A DNA stretch of 64,000 bases. It comes from Congeria kusceri (lineage: Eukaryota > Mollusca > Bivalvia > Myida > Dreissenidae). Made by a program: the position numbers and the translations under genes. This document shows, one piece after another, positions 46,962-58,235 of the stretch; the stretch's first letter is position 1, and every line of letters starts with the position of its first letter. Where the stretch lies: contig CM051038.1 in NCBI GenBank assembly GCA_027627225.1, forward strand, positions 41,041,341-41,105,340, written 5' to 3'. Under the pieces are notes generated by a model that was not told the origin of the DNA, ran no database searches, and saw only the letters and a program-made list of their open reading frames with translations.

Positions 46962-47170
46962 TTTGCAACAATGACCAAAAAAGTCACAACACTTTATCCG
47001 TTAACATAGCACATCATACTTTTAAAAACTAGCATCCTTGACGGAATTGCGCGCAACACTGCCAGACAGAGTCGGTCGGTCAAGCCAGTAATTAAACATC
47101 ACGTGACTGATAAGACCCAGCTGAGGCCCCAAACGGGGCAGCGGGTGTGTTAATCTTTCCTCTAAATACA

Positions 47171-48440
47171 ATTAAGGAGCTTAATTATACATGAAAATTA
47201 AGCCTTTAACAATAGCTGGGGAGGAGTTTAAACAATTCGTTGCAAAACCTGGAACGGTCTATTCAAAAAGCTTAATAGTAAATAAACTTTTTACATTTTG
47301 TGAAATTCAATGATTCACTTTCATGCAATAGTAAATAAAGAAGCTACTGTTTAATTGTTACCACAATAAACCCATTAAATGACAATTAAATTGTACATGA
47401 AAATTTATTTATAAATGTCTACAATGTTTTGAAAAAAAAAAGTTCTGTAATATATTTATAATTATTTTATTTCCCCAAAGTCGGTTGTGCTAGCAGGGTA
47501 GAAACATTGTACTCCGTGTATACCCCAGTCATAGTGTCGTGCTATTAGGCGCCGATTTTGTACATATTTGACACATTTTGCCTAGTTGTCGTCAATTGTT
47601 ACTACGCTGCACCCAAGATGCACTACGTAATTACTGCGCTACCGTTAGGCTACCGTAACATTTCACAACGTACCACGGATGTCAATACGTAGAATTGCAT
47701 GGAAGAACGCAATACATGGGGCAGCTAAGCGTAATGATAACGAGTGTGATGCATGGCGTATCATAGTTTTACGTAGTGAATAACACTGTACAAAGTGGCA
47801 ATGGACAGGACTCTCGTTCTGTTCTCATAAAGGCCACATTGTTCTAGGTTGTCCCGCATGTAACTATACTTATAAGTATGTTGTGGAATAAGGTAGCAGT
47901 ATTTTGAACACATTAAAAATTCAGATTTGTCGTTTACATTGAACTACGTACCTGCCTACTTGTGCCACGTTGAGAAGGGAAAATATTTTCCTTTTTCTTG
48001 ATCTATCAATAATAAGAATATTTATGCTACCAGTGCCTAACTTTTCACATCATTGTAGTGATAAGATGTAAGTATTTCTGTACCACATTAATTTAGCAAG
48101 AACATTATTTCTTGTATTTTTTTACATGATTAATCATCCTACAAAAAAAGAAGATAAACGACAGCATCCACAATTAATACATGTTCTTTGCACCAAAATT
48201 GATGTCAAAATGTACCTCTTTCAAGCCAGATCTTTCCAGCAAGCCTTGACATGCAGTAATTATTACAGGTACATGGTTTTCTTTGATCTTCTAGCATGTA
48301 CAAAATTGGCTAGTACAAGACAATTAATACACTTCTTTTGGAATGTTGAAAGCACTATCAGTGTTTATGTTTTTTGTTGTATTTTTATTTGCCATGCTCT
48401 ACAGAGAACCCAAATTATTTGCCCTTATATAAGTTATTAT
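47171..48440. other. AT-rich stretch, nothing recognised
   Basis: A GC-richer patch at 47520-47830 contains CACTACGTAA (47622) and its inverse TTACGTAGTG (47770) but no coherent element. A 118-codon plus-strand frame at 48126-48482 has no recognisable domain and runs into the repeat at 48441. Confidence 0.35.
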
Positions 48441-49457
48441 TATGCCCCCGATCGGAGATGGCGGGGTATATTGGTTTGCTAATGTCGGTCGGTCTGTCGG
48501 TTGGTCTGTTTGTAGACCACTTTTGTTTCCGCTCTCTAAGTTGAACAGTTTTAATCCGATCTTCACTAAACTTAATTAAAATGTTTGTGGGCATAATATC
48601 TAGGTCAAATTTGATAATCAGCCAAATCGTGTGGAATTATTGCCCTTGAGTTATCGGAAATTGGCCTTTTTAAGGGTTTCCACTCTTTAAGTCCAAATTT
48701 AATTTTCGTCACATCTTAATCCAACTACATTAAAATGTTTTTTGGTGTAACATCTCAGCCATGTTTGATTATCAGCCAAACCAATCCTGAAATTGTGGAG
48801 TTTTTGCCCTTGAATTTCCAAACTTCATGAAAATGTTTGTGGGCATAAGATCTAGGCCAAGTTGGATAATCAGCCAAATTGCCTCAGGAATTGTGGAGTT
48901 ATGGCCCTTGAATTATCTAAAATTAGCCTTTTTGGCTGTTTCCGCTCTTGAAGTCCAATAGTTTTCATCAAATCTTCACCAAACTTCATGAAAATGTTTG
49001 TAATAATATTATCTAGGTTTAGTTAGATAATCAGCCAAATCGCTCCAGGTATTGTGGAGTTATTGCCTTTGAATTATCTGAGATTGGCCTTTTTAGCGGT
49101 TTCCGCTCTTTAAGTCCAACACATTTCATCAGATCTTCACCAAACTTCATGAACATGTTTCTGGGCATAATATCTTGGCCAAGTTTAATAATCAGCCAAA
49201 TTGCCCCAGTAATTGTGGAGTTATGGACCTTGAATTGTCTAAAAAGGACCGTTTTAGCAGTTTCCGTTCTCTAAGTCCAACAGTTCATATCCGATCTTCT
49301 CAGAATTTGTGAAAATCTTTGTGGGCGAATAATCTCGGTTTGATAATCAGCCAAATTATCCCAGTAACTGGAGTTATGGCCCTTTATTATCTAAAATTAG
49401 CCTCTTTAGCTATTTTACCATAGAGGGGGCATAACTGTTCTACAAACAGCTCTTGTT
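48441..49457 (+). mobile_element. Full-length Helentron-like element with exact subterminal inverted repeats
   Basis: The 5' end TATGCCCCC (48441-48449) is exactly inverted as GGGGGCATA (49425-49433) just before the 3' hairpin CTGTT-CTACA-AACAG (49435-49449) and CTCTTGTTTT. The 5' end also folds on itself with GGGGTATA at 48463-48470. The body contains about six diverged units with AAGTCCAACAGTTTTCATC, CACCAAACTTCATGAAAATG and ATTGTGGAGTTATGGCCCTT. No protein is encoded. Confidence 0.85.
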
Positions 49458-49624
49458 TTGTTCAAATACAGGCCAAGTGTGTGAATTTGTATGCATATAT
49501 TTCTGACTATATTTTCTAAAGCTGATTAAAAGTCAAGTTAATACCATTTAATAATAGAAACTGTATAACTGTACAGAAAACATATAGAGATGGTCACACT
49601 GCACTAAGTGTTTGAAAATTTTAG

Positions 49625-49853
49625 ACAATAGACCTTTCCAGGTTTTGCTACATTGTAACAGTTAAAAATGCTCCCTAGCTACTGTTAACAGAATAATTTT
49701 CATTCATCGAATATCACGAACAGATGACAACCTTTACCACATTGCTCTTTTGTGTAAAATAGGATAACTGTTAAACGTGTGATATCCAAGTGCAATGACT
49801 GGATAAAATGGCAGATTAATTGCATATGACTGACATTTGTAGAAACGGCTACT
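49625..49853 (+). repeat. Dispersed ~227-bp repeat, copy 2
   Basis: Matches 32328-32552 in the same orientation: CCTTTCCAGG, TGTGTAAAATAGGATAAC, GTGATATCCAAGTGCAATGA, GACTGACATTTGTAGAAACG. Confidence 0.65.
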
Positions 49854-50325
49854 CTTTCACAGGCTTGAGTCGGAGTTGTTGGTCCTGAAAGGGCAGTTGA
49901 TCGTTTCAATTTTTAAGTGGTTGAAACTTTTCAAATTCCTCTTGTCATCGTCCATCGGTGACGGTGATTTTCTTTTTCAAGCATCACAATGCGTCATGCA
50001 AGTTTGCTCACTTACTTTATAGGTTTTTTTGTTGTTTTTTTTTGTTTGGATTTTCGCCGTATTCAACAGTATATCATTCATATAAAGGCGGTCAGTTAAC
50101 CTACTCACACTTTTCCTGGGTTAGCTGGTTTACCAGTACTGAGTGCAAATACTTATGCCAGTAACTGACAACTGCCCTACTTGAATCAGAGGTAGGGGGA
50201 GAATGGCCGTAGAAATAATTTCATGACCAATCCCCACACAAGTTATGTAGGTAAGTACATTAATTATTCACTTCTGTTGAAATACACATCGAAATAGGAA
50301 TAGGTTGTTTGAAGTGAAACATTTG
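49854..50325. other. No gene or repeat recognised
   Basis: Mixed sequence between two repeats; short frames only. Confidence 0.35.
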
Positions 50326-50584
50326 TGGCGTGTCGTGAGAAAACCGGTCTTAATGCATGTGCGTAAAGTGTCGTCCCGGATTAGCCTGTGCAGTCCGCAC
50401 GGGCTAATCCAAGACAGCACTTTCCGCTTTGATGGTATTTTCTATTTCAAGGAAGTCTCTTCTAAACATAAAAACACTGTAGGCTGAAAGTGACGTTCCG
50501 GATTAGCCTGTGCTGACTGCACAGGCTAATCCGGGACGACACTTTACGCACATGCATTAAGTCCAGTTTTCCCACGATGCGCCA
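50326..50584. mobile_element. Double-hairpin MITE, copy 1
   Basis: Terminal inverted repeats TGGCGTGTCGTGAGAAAAC and its inverse ending GCGCCA are flanked by CATTTG on both sides (50320-50325, 50585-50590). Each half contains its own hairpin around TTAGCCTGTGC...GCACRGGCTAA, next to ACTTTACGCACATGC-like arms, so the whole is a palindrome made of palindromes. 259 bp. Confidence 0.85.
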
Positions 50585-50590
50585 CATTTG

Positions 50591-51668
50591 AAAAATGTAA
50601 AACAAAAACAGTTGACGTTCTGTTGAACACCTGCAATTTTAATTTCTACACTCCAACAACTGAGCTAGTCCATGGGATGAATTCACGGCATTCGGTATTC
50701 AAGTGACAATCAGTCGCCTCGTACCCTGTTCTTATGTTGCATATCAGCATAAACGACACAAGAGTACATTAACTGTTCATAAAAAATACATTGTAGTGTT
50801 AAACAGCTTAAGACCAACAAAATCTTTAACATGCAGGCCACTATCAATAATGCATTATATCAGGTGGGGATGGGAAGGCATATAATTAACATTTTCTTCC
50901 ATATTCATGTGTTCCATCGTAGTTCCCCAAATACAGACCATGAGTGAAGGAAGATAGAACCAGTTTACTGAAATTGAAGAGGAAATGGTAAAATTACCCA
51001 CCCAATACTAATAGCATTACTATCCCAAACCAGTATTTCTTGAAACACGAAAAAATACATACATAAGCAGCCACATAGAATGATAATATTGTAACATGAT
51101 AAGAGGATCAGATTTTATTTGACTGCATCTGAAAACGGTTTCCTTGTTCTTACTATTTAGATTCTTTTACTGATTATTGGAGCAAAGAGTAAGTACAACC
51201 AGCCAGCACAACCAGAAAGTACTGGTTTAAATTGGTCCTGATAAAAAAATTAAACTTGCAATTTTTAATTGTAGAAATTTAGCATTAAAACAAAAATAAA
51301 ATCCTCGATATTTGCAAAGCTTCCACTTCAATATGATGCCAGTTTGGTAATGAGTTGTCCTACGTTTAGCCTCAGTCATACTGTCACGATTTTGGATACG
51401 ATTGCCCACAATTACAAAATCTCGGTGAAGCGTGGTAAAGTGTGAGCACAAACGTGCTGGCATCTGTGTGAATCTTGAAGAATCTTGGGTGATACTCTCA
51501 TCAATGGCAAACCGCTATGACAGTTTTGAACATGTTCAAAACCTTTGTGGCGTATCATAGTATCACCACGACTTTTTCAAAACGTAGGACAATCCCAGTG
51601 CAATCGTATCTCAATGTGGCTTATTCCTAGAGCTATCGTCTAGGCATTCTTGGCCTTTTATGTTTAAT
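50591..51668. other. No gene recognised
   Basis: Short frames only, without motifs or splice context. Confidence 0.35.
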
Positions 51669-52381
51669 TATGCCCCCCTTTGAAGAAGTGGGGGTATATT
51701 GCTTTGCAACTGTCCGTCGGTCGAAAGGTCAAAGGTCAAGGTCACAGGGGCTTGTAACATGAAATTTGCTTCCTCACAATATATAGAGAACGCTTTGACC
51801 TACGATCATTAAATTGGTATGCTGGTTACTTGGGAGGAAAGGAAGACGCCTATCAATTTTGAGGTCAACTGGTCAAAGGTCAAGGTGACAGAGGCTTGTA
51901 ACATGAAAACTGTTTCCTCTGTAGACCATTTCGTGTCCGCATGATATGTAGAATACGTTTTGACCTACGATCATCCAAGTTGGTATGCTGGTTACTCGAG
52001 AGGAAAGGGAGACGCCTATCAATTTTGAGGTCAACAGGTCAAAGGTCAAGGTCACAGGGGCTTGTAACATGAAAACTGTTTTCTCCATAGACCATTTTGT
52101 TTCAGCAGGATATCTAGAGATGTTTTGGCCTATTTGATGTTGAAATCAAACAGAAAACAGGTATCCTTATATAACAGACTGTAAAAATAAATCCATCCTT
52201 ATACTCTATCTTTCTTTCAGCTTTATATTTACTTTCTAAAGCATCAACATATATTTCCTTCACATGTGTTTATGTGCACATACAATATTAAAAAAATCTC
52301 TCAACAATTGCACATATTGACGACATGGCTGCAAGTCCGGGGGGGGGGGGGGGCATACATGTTTTACAAACATCTCTTGTT
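51669..52381 (+). mobile_element. Helentron-like element with complete ends
   Basis: TATGCCCCCC (51669-51678) folds with GGGGGTATA (51690-51698) and is inverted again at the 3' side (GGGGGGCATA near 52348-52357, within a 16-bp G-run). The 3' hairpin ATGTTT-TAC-AAACAT (52359-52373) precedes CTCTTGTT. The inside has three units with ACGCTTTGACCTACGATCAT, TTGGTATGCTGGTTACT and GGTCAAAGGTCAAGGTCACA, also found at 12490-12900. Confidence 0.85.
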
Positions 52382-53047
52382 GTGCCTGTTTTTTTATAAC
52401 AAACATATAAACAACTGTACTACATTATGACACATTTTGCTGCATATATGACACAGATTTCTATGCTTTTGCCTATGGTTCAGTTACGATTTCAGTATGA
52501 TCTTTTGCAGCAACTATCAAAATCAGCAATGCCACAGTGGAATAAAAGGTTGACATTTGACATTCAAGCACACATTATTGTCTGATCCTGACATTTACCT
52601 GCCTGCTTTCTTCTTCAAGCTTTCCATATCGATGATCTCGAACAACATCAAATGAAAGGAAACCCATGTTTAACTCATGTGTAGGCATTGAGTTCCAGCA
52701 ATCCAATCTCAGCTGTCACTGTGTCTGATCGCATCATCAGTATTGTGTTACTGCAATGACATTCCACTAGAAAAAAGAAACAAGGCTTTTGACAGCAGCA
52801 CTTGTAGGCAGGGACATTCTAAACCACTGAACACTTTGTACCACAGACACCTGATAGCTGGTACAAGAGGTACAGGGATGTTGTCCTAATGAGTTTTCAG
52901 ATTGATTAATTAGTCTACTTACATTTTCGTGACAAAAATGACAAAAGTTAATCCTGATCTGATATGTTTACCATTATACCATTAATGTTCATCTTTTGCC
53001 ACACAATTTTATCATTAATTTTGATTTTTTTTGTAGCACAGTTTCAT
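52382..53047. other. No gene recognised
   Basis: Unique-looking sequence with no frame, array or paired termini. Confidence 0.35.
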
Positions 53048-53830
53048 TTTTGTCGAGCCCACCTAGCCCTCCTGTGGTCAGCTCGTCTTAGTTGTCACAA
53101 TGGTGGTTCGGTGTATGTGCGTAAGTGCGTCTGTGTGTGCATCCGTCTGTTTTTGTCCGGACTGTAACTTCCTCATTCATCAGGCAATTTTTAAATAATT
53201 TGCCACAAACATTCACCATGTGGAGGCGGCATGTCACGCGAAAGACCTGTGTCCCTAGCTCAAAGGTCAAGGTCACACTTAGAGGTAAAAGGTCATATAT
53301 GGGCATAATACAGCTTGTCGGGACAGTAACTTCATCATTCATTAGGCAGTTTTAAAATAACTTGCCACAAATGTTCACCATGTGGAGATGGCATGTCACG
53401 CGCAAACCCAGTGTCCCTAACTCAAAGGTCAAGGTCACACTTAGTGTCCTTAACTCAAAAGTGTATGGTCAAGGTCACACTTAGAGGTCAAAGGTCAAAT
53501 ATGGGCATAATACAGCTTGTCCAGACTTCAACTTCTTCAACCATCAGGCAATTTTAAAATAATTTGACACGAATATTCACAATGTGGAGACGACGTGTTG
53601 CGCGTAAGACCTGTGTCCCTAGCTGAAAGGTCAAGGTCACACTTAGAGGTCAAAGGTCAAATATGGGCATACTAAAGTTTGTCCAGACCATAACTTCATC
53701 ATTCATATGGGAATTTTTAAATAACTTGCCACAAAATTTTAATGTTCACCATGTAGAGTCAGTGTGTCGCACACAAGACCTGTGTCCCTAGCTCAAAGGT
53801 CAAGGTCACACTTAGAGGTCAAGGAGAAGA
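53048..53830 (+). mobile_element. Helentron-like tandem array, four to five ~165-bp units
   Basis: Starts TTTTTGTCGAGCCCACCTAG and CTTAGTTGTCACAATGGTGG. Units contain AACTTCATCATTCATTAGGC, GCCACAAACATTCACCATGT, ACCTGTGTCCCTAGCTCAAA and GGTCAAGGTCACACTTAGAG. One unit has a short internal duplication (53443-53490). A 3' hairpin/CTTGTT tail was not found. Confidence 0.75.
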
Positions 53831-54505
53831 TCTGCTTGTCAGAAAATGAGATTTTAAAATAATTACAGTACAAGTTGCTTTCTTGACAACAGGCTCAACA
53901 TGTTGCCAACATGCATCTAGTTCAAATATGTATTCCATTCATTTTGGTATTTTGCAACACATTTTCATTGTTCCAATATTAAAGTATTCAATTGGTTTTG
54001 AACTGTGACACAATTTCTTGTTGGTTTGCATTAGCATTTAATACATTATGTTATTAAAAGCATAAATTTGGCAGTATAGTTTGAAATGTGTTGAAATATT
54101 TTTCATTTAAATTGATGAAAGTTCTTTAACCATATTGTGTACATTTTTCAGTATTTTATTTGAAAAAATACTTATTTTCCTTCATTGAAGATCTTAAATC
54201 TCGCGTGTTGGATGCAGGAAGCTTTCAATCTCATTTATTGTTAACAAAAACCTAAGAAGCAGGCTGTATTTATACAAAATGTTTTTTGTGGAACCACACT
54301 GTCAACAACTGGCGTGAAATGGGTGTAAGATTGTTTGATTTGCATGCATTACGTTGAAATACAAAATACAGACTTAATTACATTACTTTGTGCGGCACGT
54401 TGAAAAGTGATCATTTTTGATAGTGAAACTGTGTTACAAAAATAACTGGACATTTTTTTGTTAGTGTTATTTTTCAGTTTAAGGAGACAGGATGATTGTG
54501 CTCAA
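53831..54505. other. AT-rich stretch, nothing recognised
   Basis: Short frames only. Confidence 0.35.
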
Positions 54506-54607
54506 GTAAACAAACGTCTTAGTACCAGGTGTAGAGGTAAACAAACGTCTTAGTACCAGGTGTAGACGTAAACAAACGTCTTAGTACCAGGTGTAGACGT
54601 AAACAAA
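54506..54607 (+). repeat. 31-bp minisatellite, three copies plus partial
   Basis: Units GTAAACAAACGTCTTAGTAC plus CAGGTGTAGAC start at 54506, 54537 and 54568, with a partial one at 54599. They are nearly identical. Confidence 0.9.
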
Positions 54608-54867
54608 TATTGATTGTTTGACCAAGTTTGTATGCAATGTGATGCTATTCAATTTACCTGCCATGTAAAATGAAAGATTATTAATGCTTGCAAAAGGTAA
54701 TCAGTAAGTAAACAAGTATCACATGATGCTTCACGAGTTTTTTCCATTCAATTATATTTCCATGCAAATAAAAAATAATATTAAATAGTTTATTTAATTA
54801 AGGAGTTCTTAGATTTAAATATCTTCATCATGACGTTGAACAGTCTTGTGCAATATTCAACGATTTT

Positions 54868-55580
54868 AGCTCAACTATTCAAAGAATAGTTGAGCTTTCC
54901 TACTCGCCCCGGCATTGGCATCTGAACTTGGTTAAAGTTTATAAGTCTTATAACTTACACTTGGAATATATCTTTGTCATCAACTCCACCATCAGATGCA
55001 ACATTCCCCATAACTCTTTTTTGTATTTTGACAGAGTGATGTCCCTTTTACACATAGATTTTCTGTTAATTTTTTTTATTGAGAATAAATTTCTAAACCA
55101 CATAAGGTATTGACATAAAATGTGGAGTCAGGTACAACAATCCCCATAACCCTGTTTTGTATTTTGACTGAGTTATGCCCCCTTTTCACAGATTTTAGGT
55201 TAAAGTTTTTATTGAAAAGTCTTATAATTTCAAAAATACATAAGGTATTCACTTGAAACTTTGAATATATCTTTGTCATTAACTCCATCATTAGTCGCAA
55301 CAATACCCATAACTCCATTTTGTATGTGTAACACACTTATGCTCCTTTTTCACTTAGATTTCCAGAATAAATATTAGTTCATAAGTCCTTTAACTTCAAA
55401 ACAACATAAGCTCTTATCTTGAAACTTTGAGTAAACTATAACATTATTATCAACTTGATGAATTGAATGCCATAATTTAGCTTGGTATTTTGCCAGATTT
55501 ATGATCATTGCACTTTCAAACAATACACAAACTAATACACTTCTAATAGTTGATTGCGCTGTTCTCTGGCAGCTGTTGCT
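54868..55580 (+). mobile_element. Helentron-like element with perfect 13-bp 5' hairpin
   Basis: AGCTCAACTATTC-AAA-GAATAGTTGAGCT (54868-54896) is followed by TTTCCTACTCGCCCCGGCAT and then diverged ~125-bp units (CTTGAAACTTTGAATATATC, TTTGTATTTTGACAGAGT). The 3' end GCTGTTCTCTGGCAGCTGTTG near 55558-55578 is a decayed form of the GCTGTC-CTCC-GACAGCTCTTG terminus at 14272 and 36055. Confidence 0.7.
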
Positions 55581-55831
55581 CATCATTTGTCTTGCTCTCA
55601 AAATGTAAATACACATCTTAGTGTGTATATAAATTCTGTGTCTGACTTTCTTGAAACTTATATCTTTAATGCTTTGATGACAGAAACTCCAGAAACTCTT
55701 GTCTTTATTTCTTTTCAAGTACTTATCTGTCATTCATACTTCAGTTTAGCTCAAGCACCATGGAGTATTGGACTTAGAATTCTACAAACATTAGAGAATA
55801 CAGCATGTTCAAGCAATGTGTAAACTGTATG

Positions 55832-56067
55832 ACGCGTGTCGTGTGAAAACCGGGCTTAATGCAAGTGCGTAAAGTGGACTGCACAGGCTAATCCGGGACG
55901 ACACTTTCTGCTTTTATGGTATTTTCTGTTTCAAGGAAGTCTCTTCTAAACATAAATCCACTGTAGGCAGGAAGTGTCATCCTGGATTAGACTGTGCGGA
56001 CTGCACAGGCTGATCCGGGACGAAACTTTACGCACACACATAGAGTGCGGTTTTCCCACGACACGCC
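55832..56067. mobile_element. Double-hairpin MITE, copy 2 (internally shortened)
   Basis: Same termini (GACGCGTGTCGTGTGAAAAC, inverse ending ACACGCC) and core as 50326-50584. The left half lacks its first GGATTAGCC arm. Confidence 0.8.
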
Positions 56068-56865
56068 TTATATTTGATCCATGAATTACTGGCATGTGGG
56101 TAGCATAATTGTTTTGAATCTGGAACCATGAGCAATAAACAAAGCTTTATCATTTGAGATCTGCATGGTGTTATTTAATATAAAAATTCACTAAAACAAA
56201 GGCAAGGTAAATTCTGCTTGAGTCCTCACATAGAATATTCAATAGTCATTGGTTCATGTTTAATTACTGGATTTAGAGATTGATTGGTTGGTGATGTTTA
56301 TGGGGAGGGAGAGACAAAGAATTTATGGCCAAAGACAAAGTTTAGTTAAATATAGTGGTGTGAAGGAACAATAAAAGTTTCATGTTGAATAAAGGAATGT
56401 CTGAGTTACGAGATGTTACATGGTCAATTAGAAGGAGATAAGAAAGGTTTTCTGGTTACCTGGTTATTGGGCAGATTTTGTGACAGGATACAATAATTGT
56501 TCATAACATTTTGGGTAATACTTTAAAACATTGCTAAAATATTGCTTTGGCATTGTTATTTAGAACTAAGATAAGTGTAATAGGCATCATTAATAAAAAT
56601 TACAAAATGAACATTACCATTAAAATTTCTCAGTATTCCTGCTTAGTCATGTTAATTTACCCCTTTAAATAAAATGAAGTCACAGTCTGGATTAGGACTT
56701 GGATGACGAACATGTTGTCTATGAATAGGTTTCTTCAGTAGTAAAGGCATCCTTCTGTAACTGCCATTTGTCGCTCCACCCCGTGTGACACCTCAGATGT
56801 CCATGAGACATTGGATGTCATTTTGTTACTTCTGCCATGGAGGTGTATTACCTCCGCCAGGGAGG
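56068..56865. other. No gene recognised
   Basis: AT-rich sequence with short frames only. Confidence 0.35.
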
Positions 56866-57132
56866 ATATGAGGCGTGTTGTGAGAAAACTGGGCTTTATG
56901 CATGTGCGTAAAGTGTCCTCCCGAATCAGTCTGTACAGTCCGCACAGGCTGATCCGGGATGACACTTGACACTTTTATGGTATTTTCTATTTCACGGAAG
57001 TCTCTTCTTAACATAAATCCACTGTAGGTGGAAAGTGCCGTCCTAGATTAACCTATGTGGACTGCACAGGCTGATCGGGGATGACACTTTATGGACGCGC
57101 ATTAAGTCCGATTTTCCCACGTCATGCCTCAT
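56866..57132. mobile_element. Double-hairpin MITE, copy 3
   Basis: Ends ATATGAGGCGTGTTGTGAG and the inverse ending GCCTCATAT. Both inner hairpins are present with more substitutions than in copy 1 (AATCAGTCTGTACAGTCC). Confidence 0.8.
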
Positions 57133-58164
57133 ATTGTCATTTGTTGCCATTGTCAGATCACCGTTAGGGTCCAGGAATCTTAAAGGATTCTTTATTACTA
57201 GGATATGGAGTAAGGAAGGTATCAAAGCTATCATTGGGAAATTCAGTTGTTAAGTAGAATCACATCTTGGCGGATGTCTGTGCTCTGCAAGTGCTTTCTA
57301 GATCTTATAAAATTTTACACAAAGTTATCTACAGTCGAAATGCGATACTACAAATAGTCACAGATGACACGGATTTGTTTGAAGTTTTCTTTTTTTGATA
57401 GTATTGCATCTTTAGGAAATTACGAAGTAACGTAATATTCTTACATTTTATGTTAATTTGAGTCAGGTCGTAGTGTTTTAGCCAACATCAGAGAACATAT
57501 TAAATTAATAATGCATTTGACAATACACTTGTGTATGTATTAGCATTGTAAAGAAAACCAGTATAAATCCGGGTACAATAATCAAATTCACCATGCCATA
57601 TTATCGGCAAACATGAATGTCCTGTAGTCAAATGCAAATAATCTTACACTGAATCACGTAATAGTGACTTAAAATGGTAACTTAATACTTTTTAACAACA
57701 ATCTTTGTACATGGTGTAAACAAACTGGCTTGGTGTCTTCAAGGGCATGAGATGTGAAATGTCTCAGTGACAATGTAATTTGTACTATCGTGTTAACATT
57801 TCAATCCAAACATTATGTTGGGACCAGAAAATTTTTCTTAGTAATGCATCTTTTGTAGTATCGGGAATTCCGTAGTCTTTTTGTTGTTAAACGTATAAGG
57901 AAAACGGACGGGACCAGCCGCCTTATTCATAGTATCCCATCATTTCATAGTATCGTGTTTTGCAGTATCGCGTTTCGTGTGTGTCTGAATTTTGTAAAAC
58001 ACTTGTTATGCTAATCATGACATTCCATTGCTGGTGTAAATTAATCAAAAGACCTAGTTGCTATTTCATAAGCCTTTTGATTTACGTTAAAAGTATATAT
58101 ATTATATGAAAGGTTTAATAAGTTGACTTTCAGATGCAAAACATAAACATTAGTTTGACTTGAG
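57133..58164. other. No gene recognised
   Basis: AT-rich; a loose recurrence of GTAGTATCG-like phrases at 57855-57980 is too weak to call an array. Confidence 0.35.
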
Positions 58165-58171
58165 AAAAAAA

Positions 58172-58231
<60 letters not shown>
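58165..58231 (+). repeat. A25 run followed by (AT)20 microsatellite
   Basis: Pure A from 58165 to 58189, then alternating TA to about 58231. No LINE- or SINE-like body precedes it. Confidence 0.95.

Positions 58232-58235
<4 letters not shown>

Larger units (their letters stand above)
43200..47170 (-). mobile_element. DIRS-like (tyrosine recombinase) retrotransposon
   Basis: Three coding blocks on the minus strand, in the order gag, RT-RNase H, tyrosine recombinase, define a DIRS-group element, which integrates by recombinase rather than integrase. A polyadenylation signal AATAAA is present on the minus strand at 43214-43219, downstream of the recombinase. The outer limits are approximate. 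I looked for inverted or split direct repeats at the ends and could not identify them, and no methyltransferase domain is present, so PAT- or Ngaro-like membership is as likely as DIRS proper. Confidence 0.85.

Noticed and set aside
43200..47170. Long terminal repeats or an integrase for the retrotransposon, as in Gypsy or Copia
   Set aside because: No direct repeats flank the element and the third gene is a tyrosine recombinase, so it is DIRS-like.
48126..48482. 118-codon frame suggesting a small membrane protein
   Set aside because: Its hydrophobic run is AT-rich low complexity and its end lies inside the 5' terminus of the repeat at 48441.
58165..58231. A25 run as the tail of a SINE or LINE
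   Set aside because: No element body, polymerase III boxes or target duplication precede it; it continues directly into an AT microsatellite.
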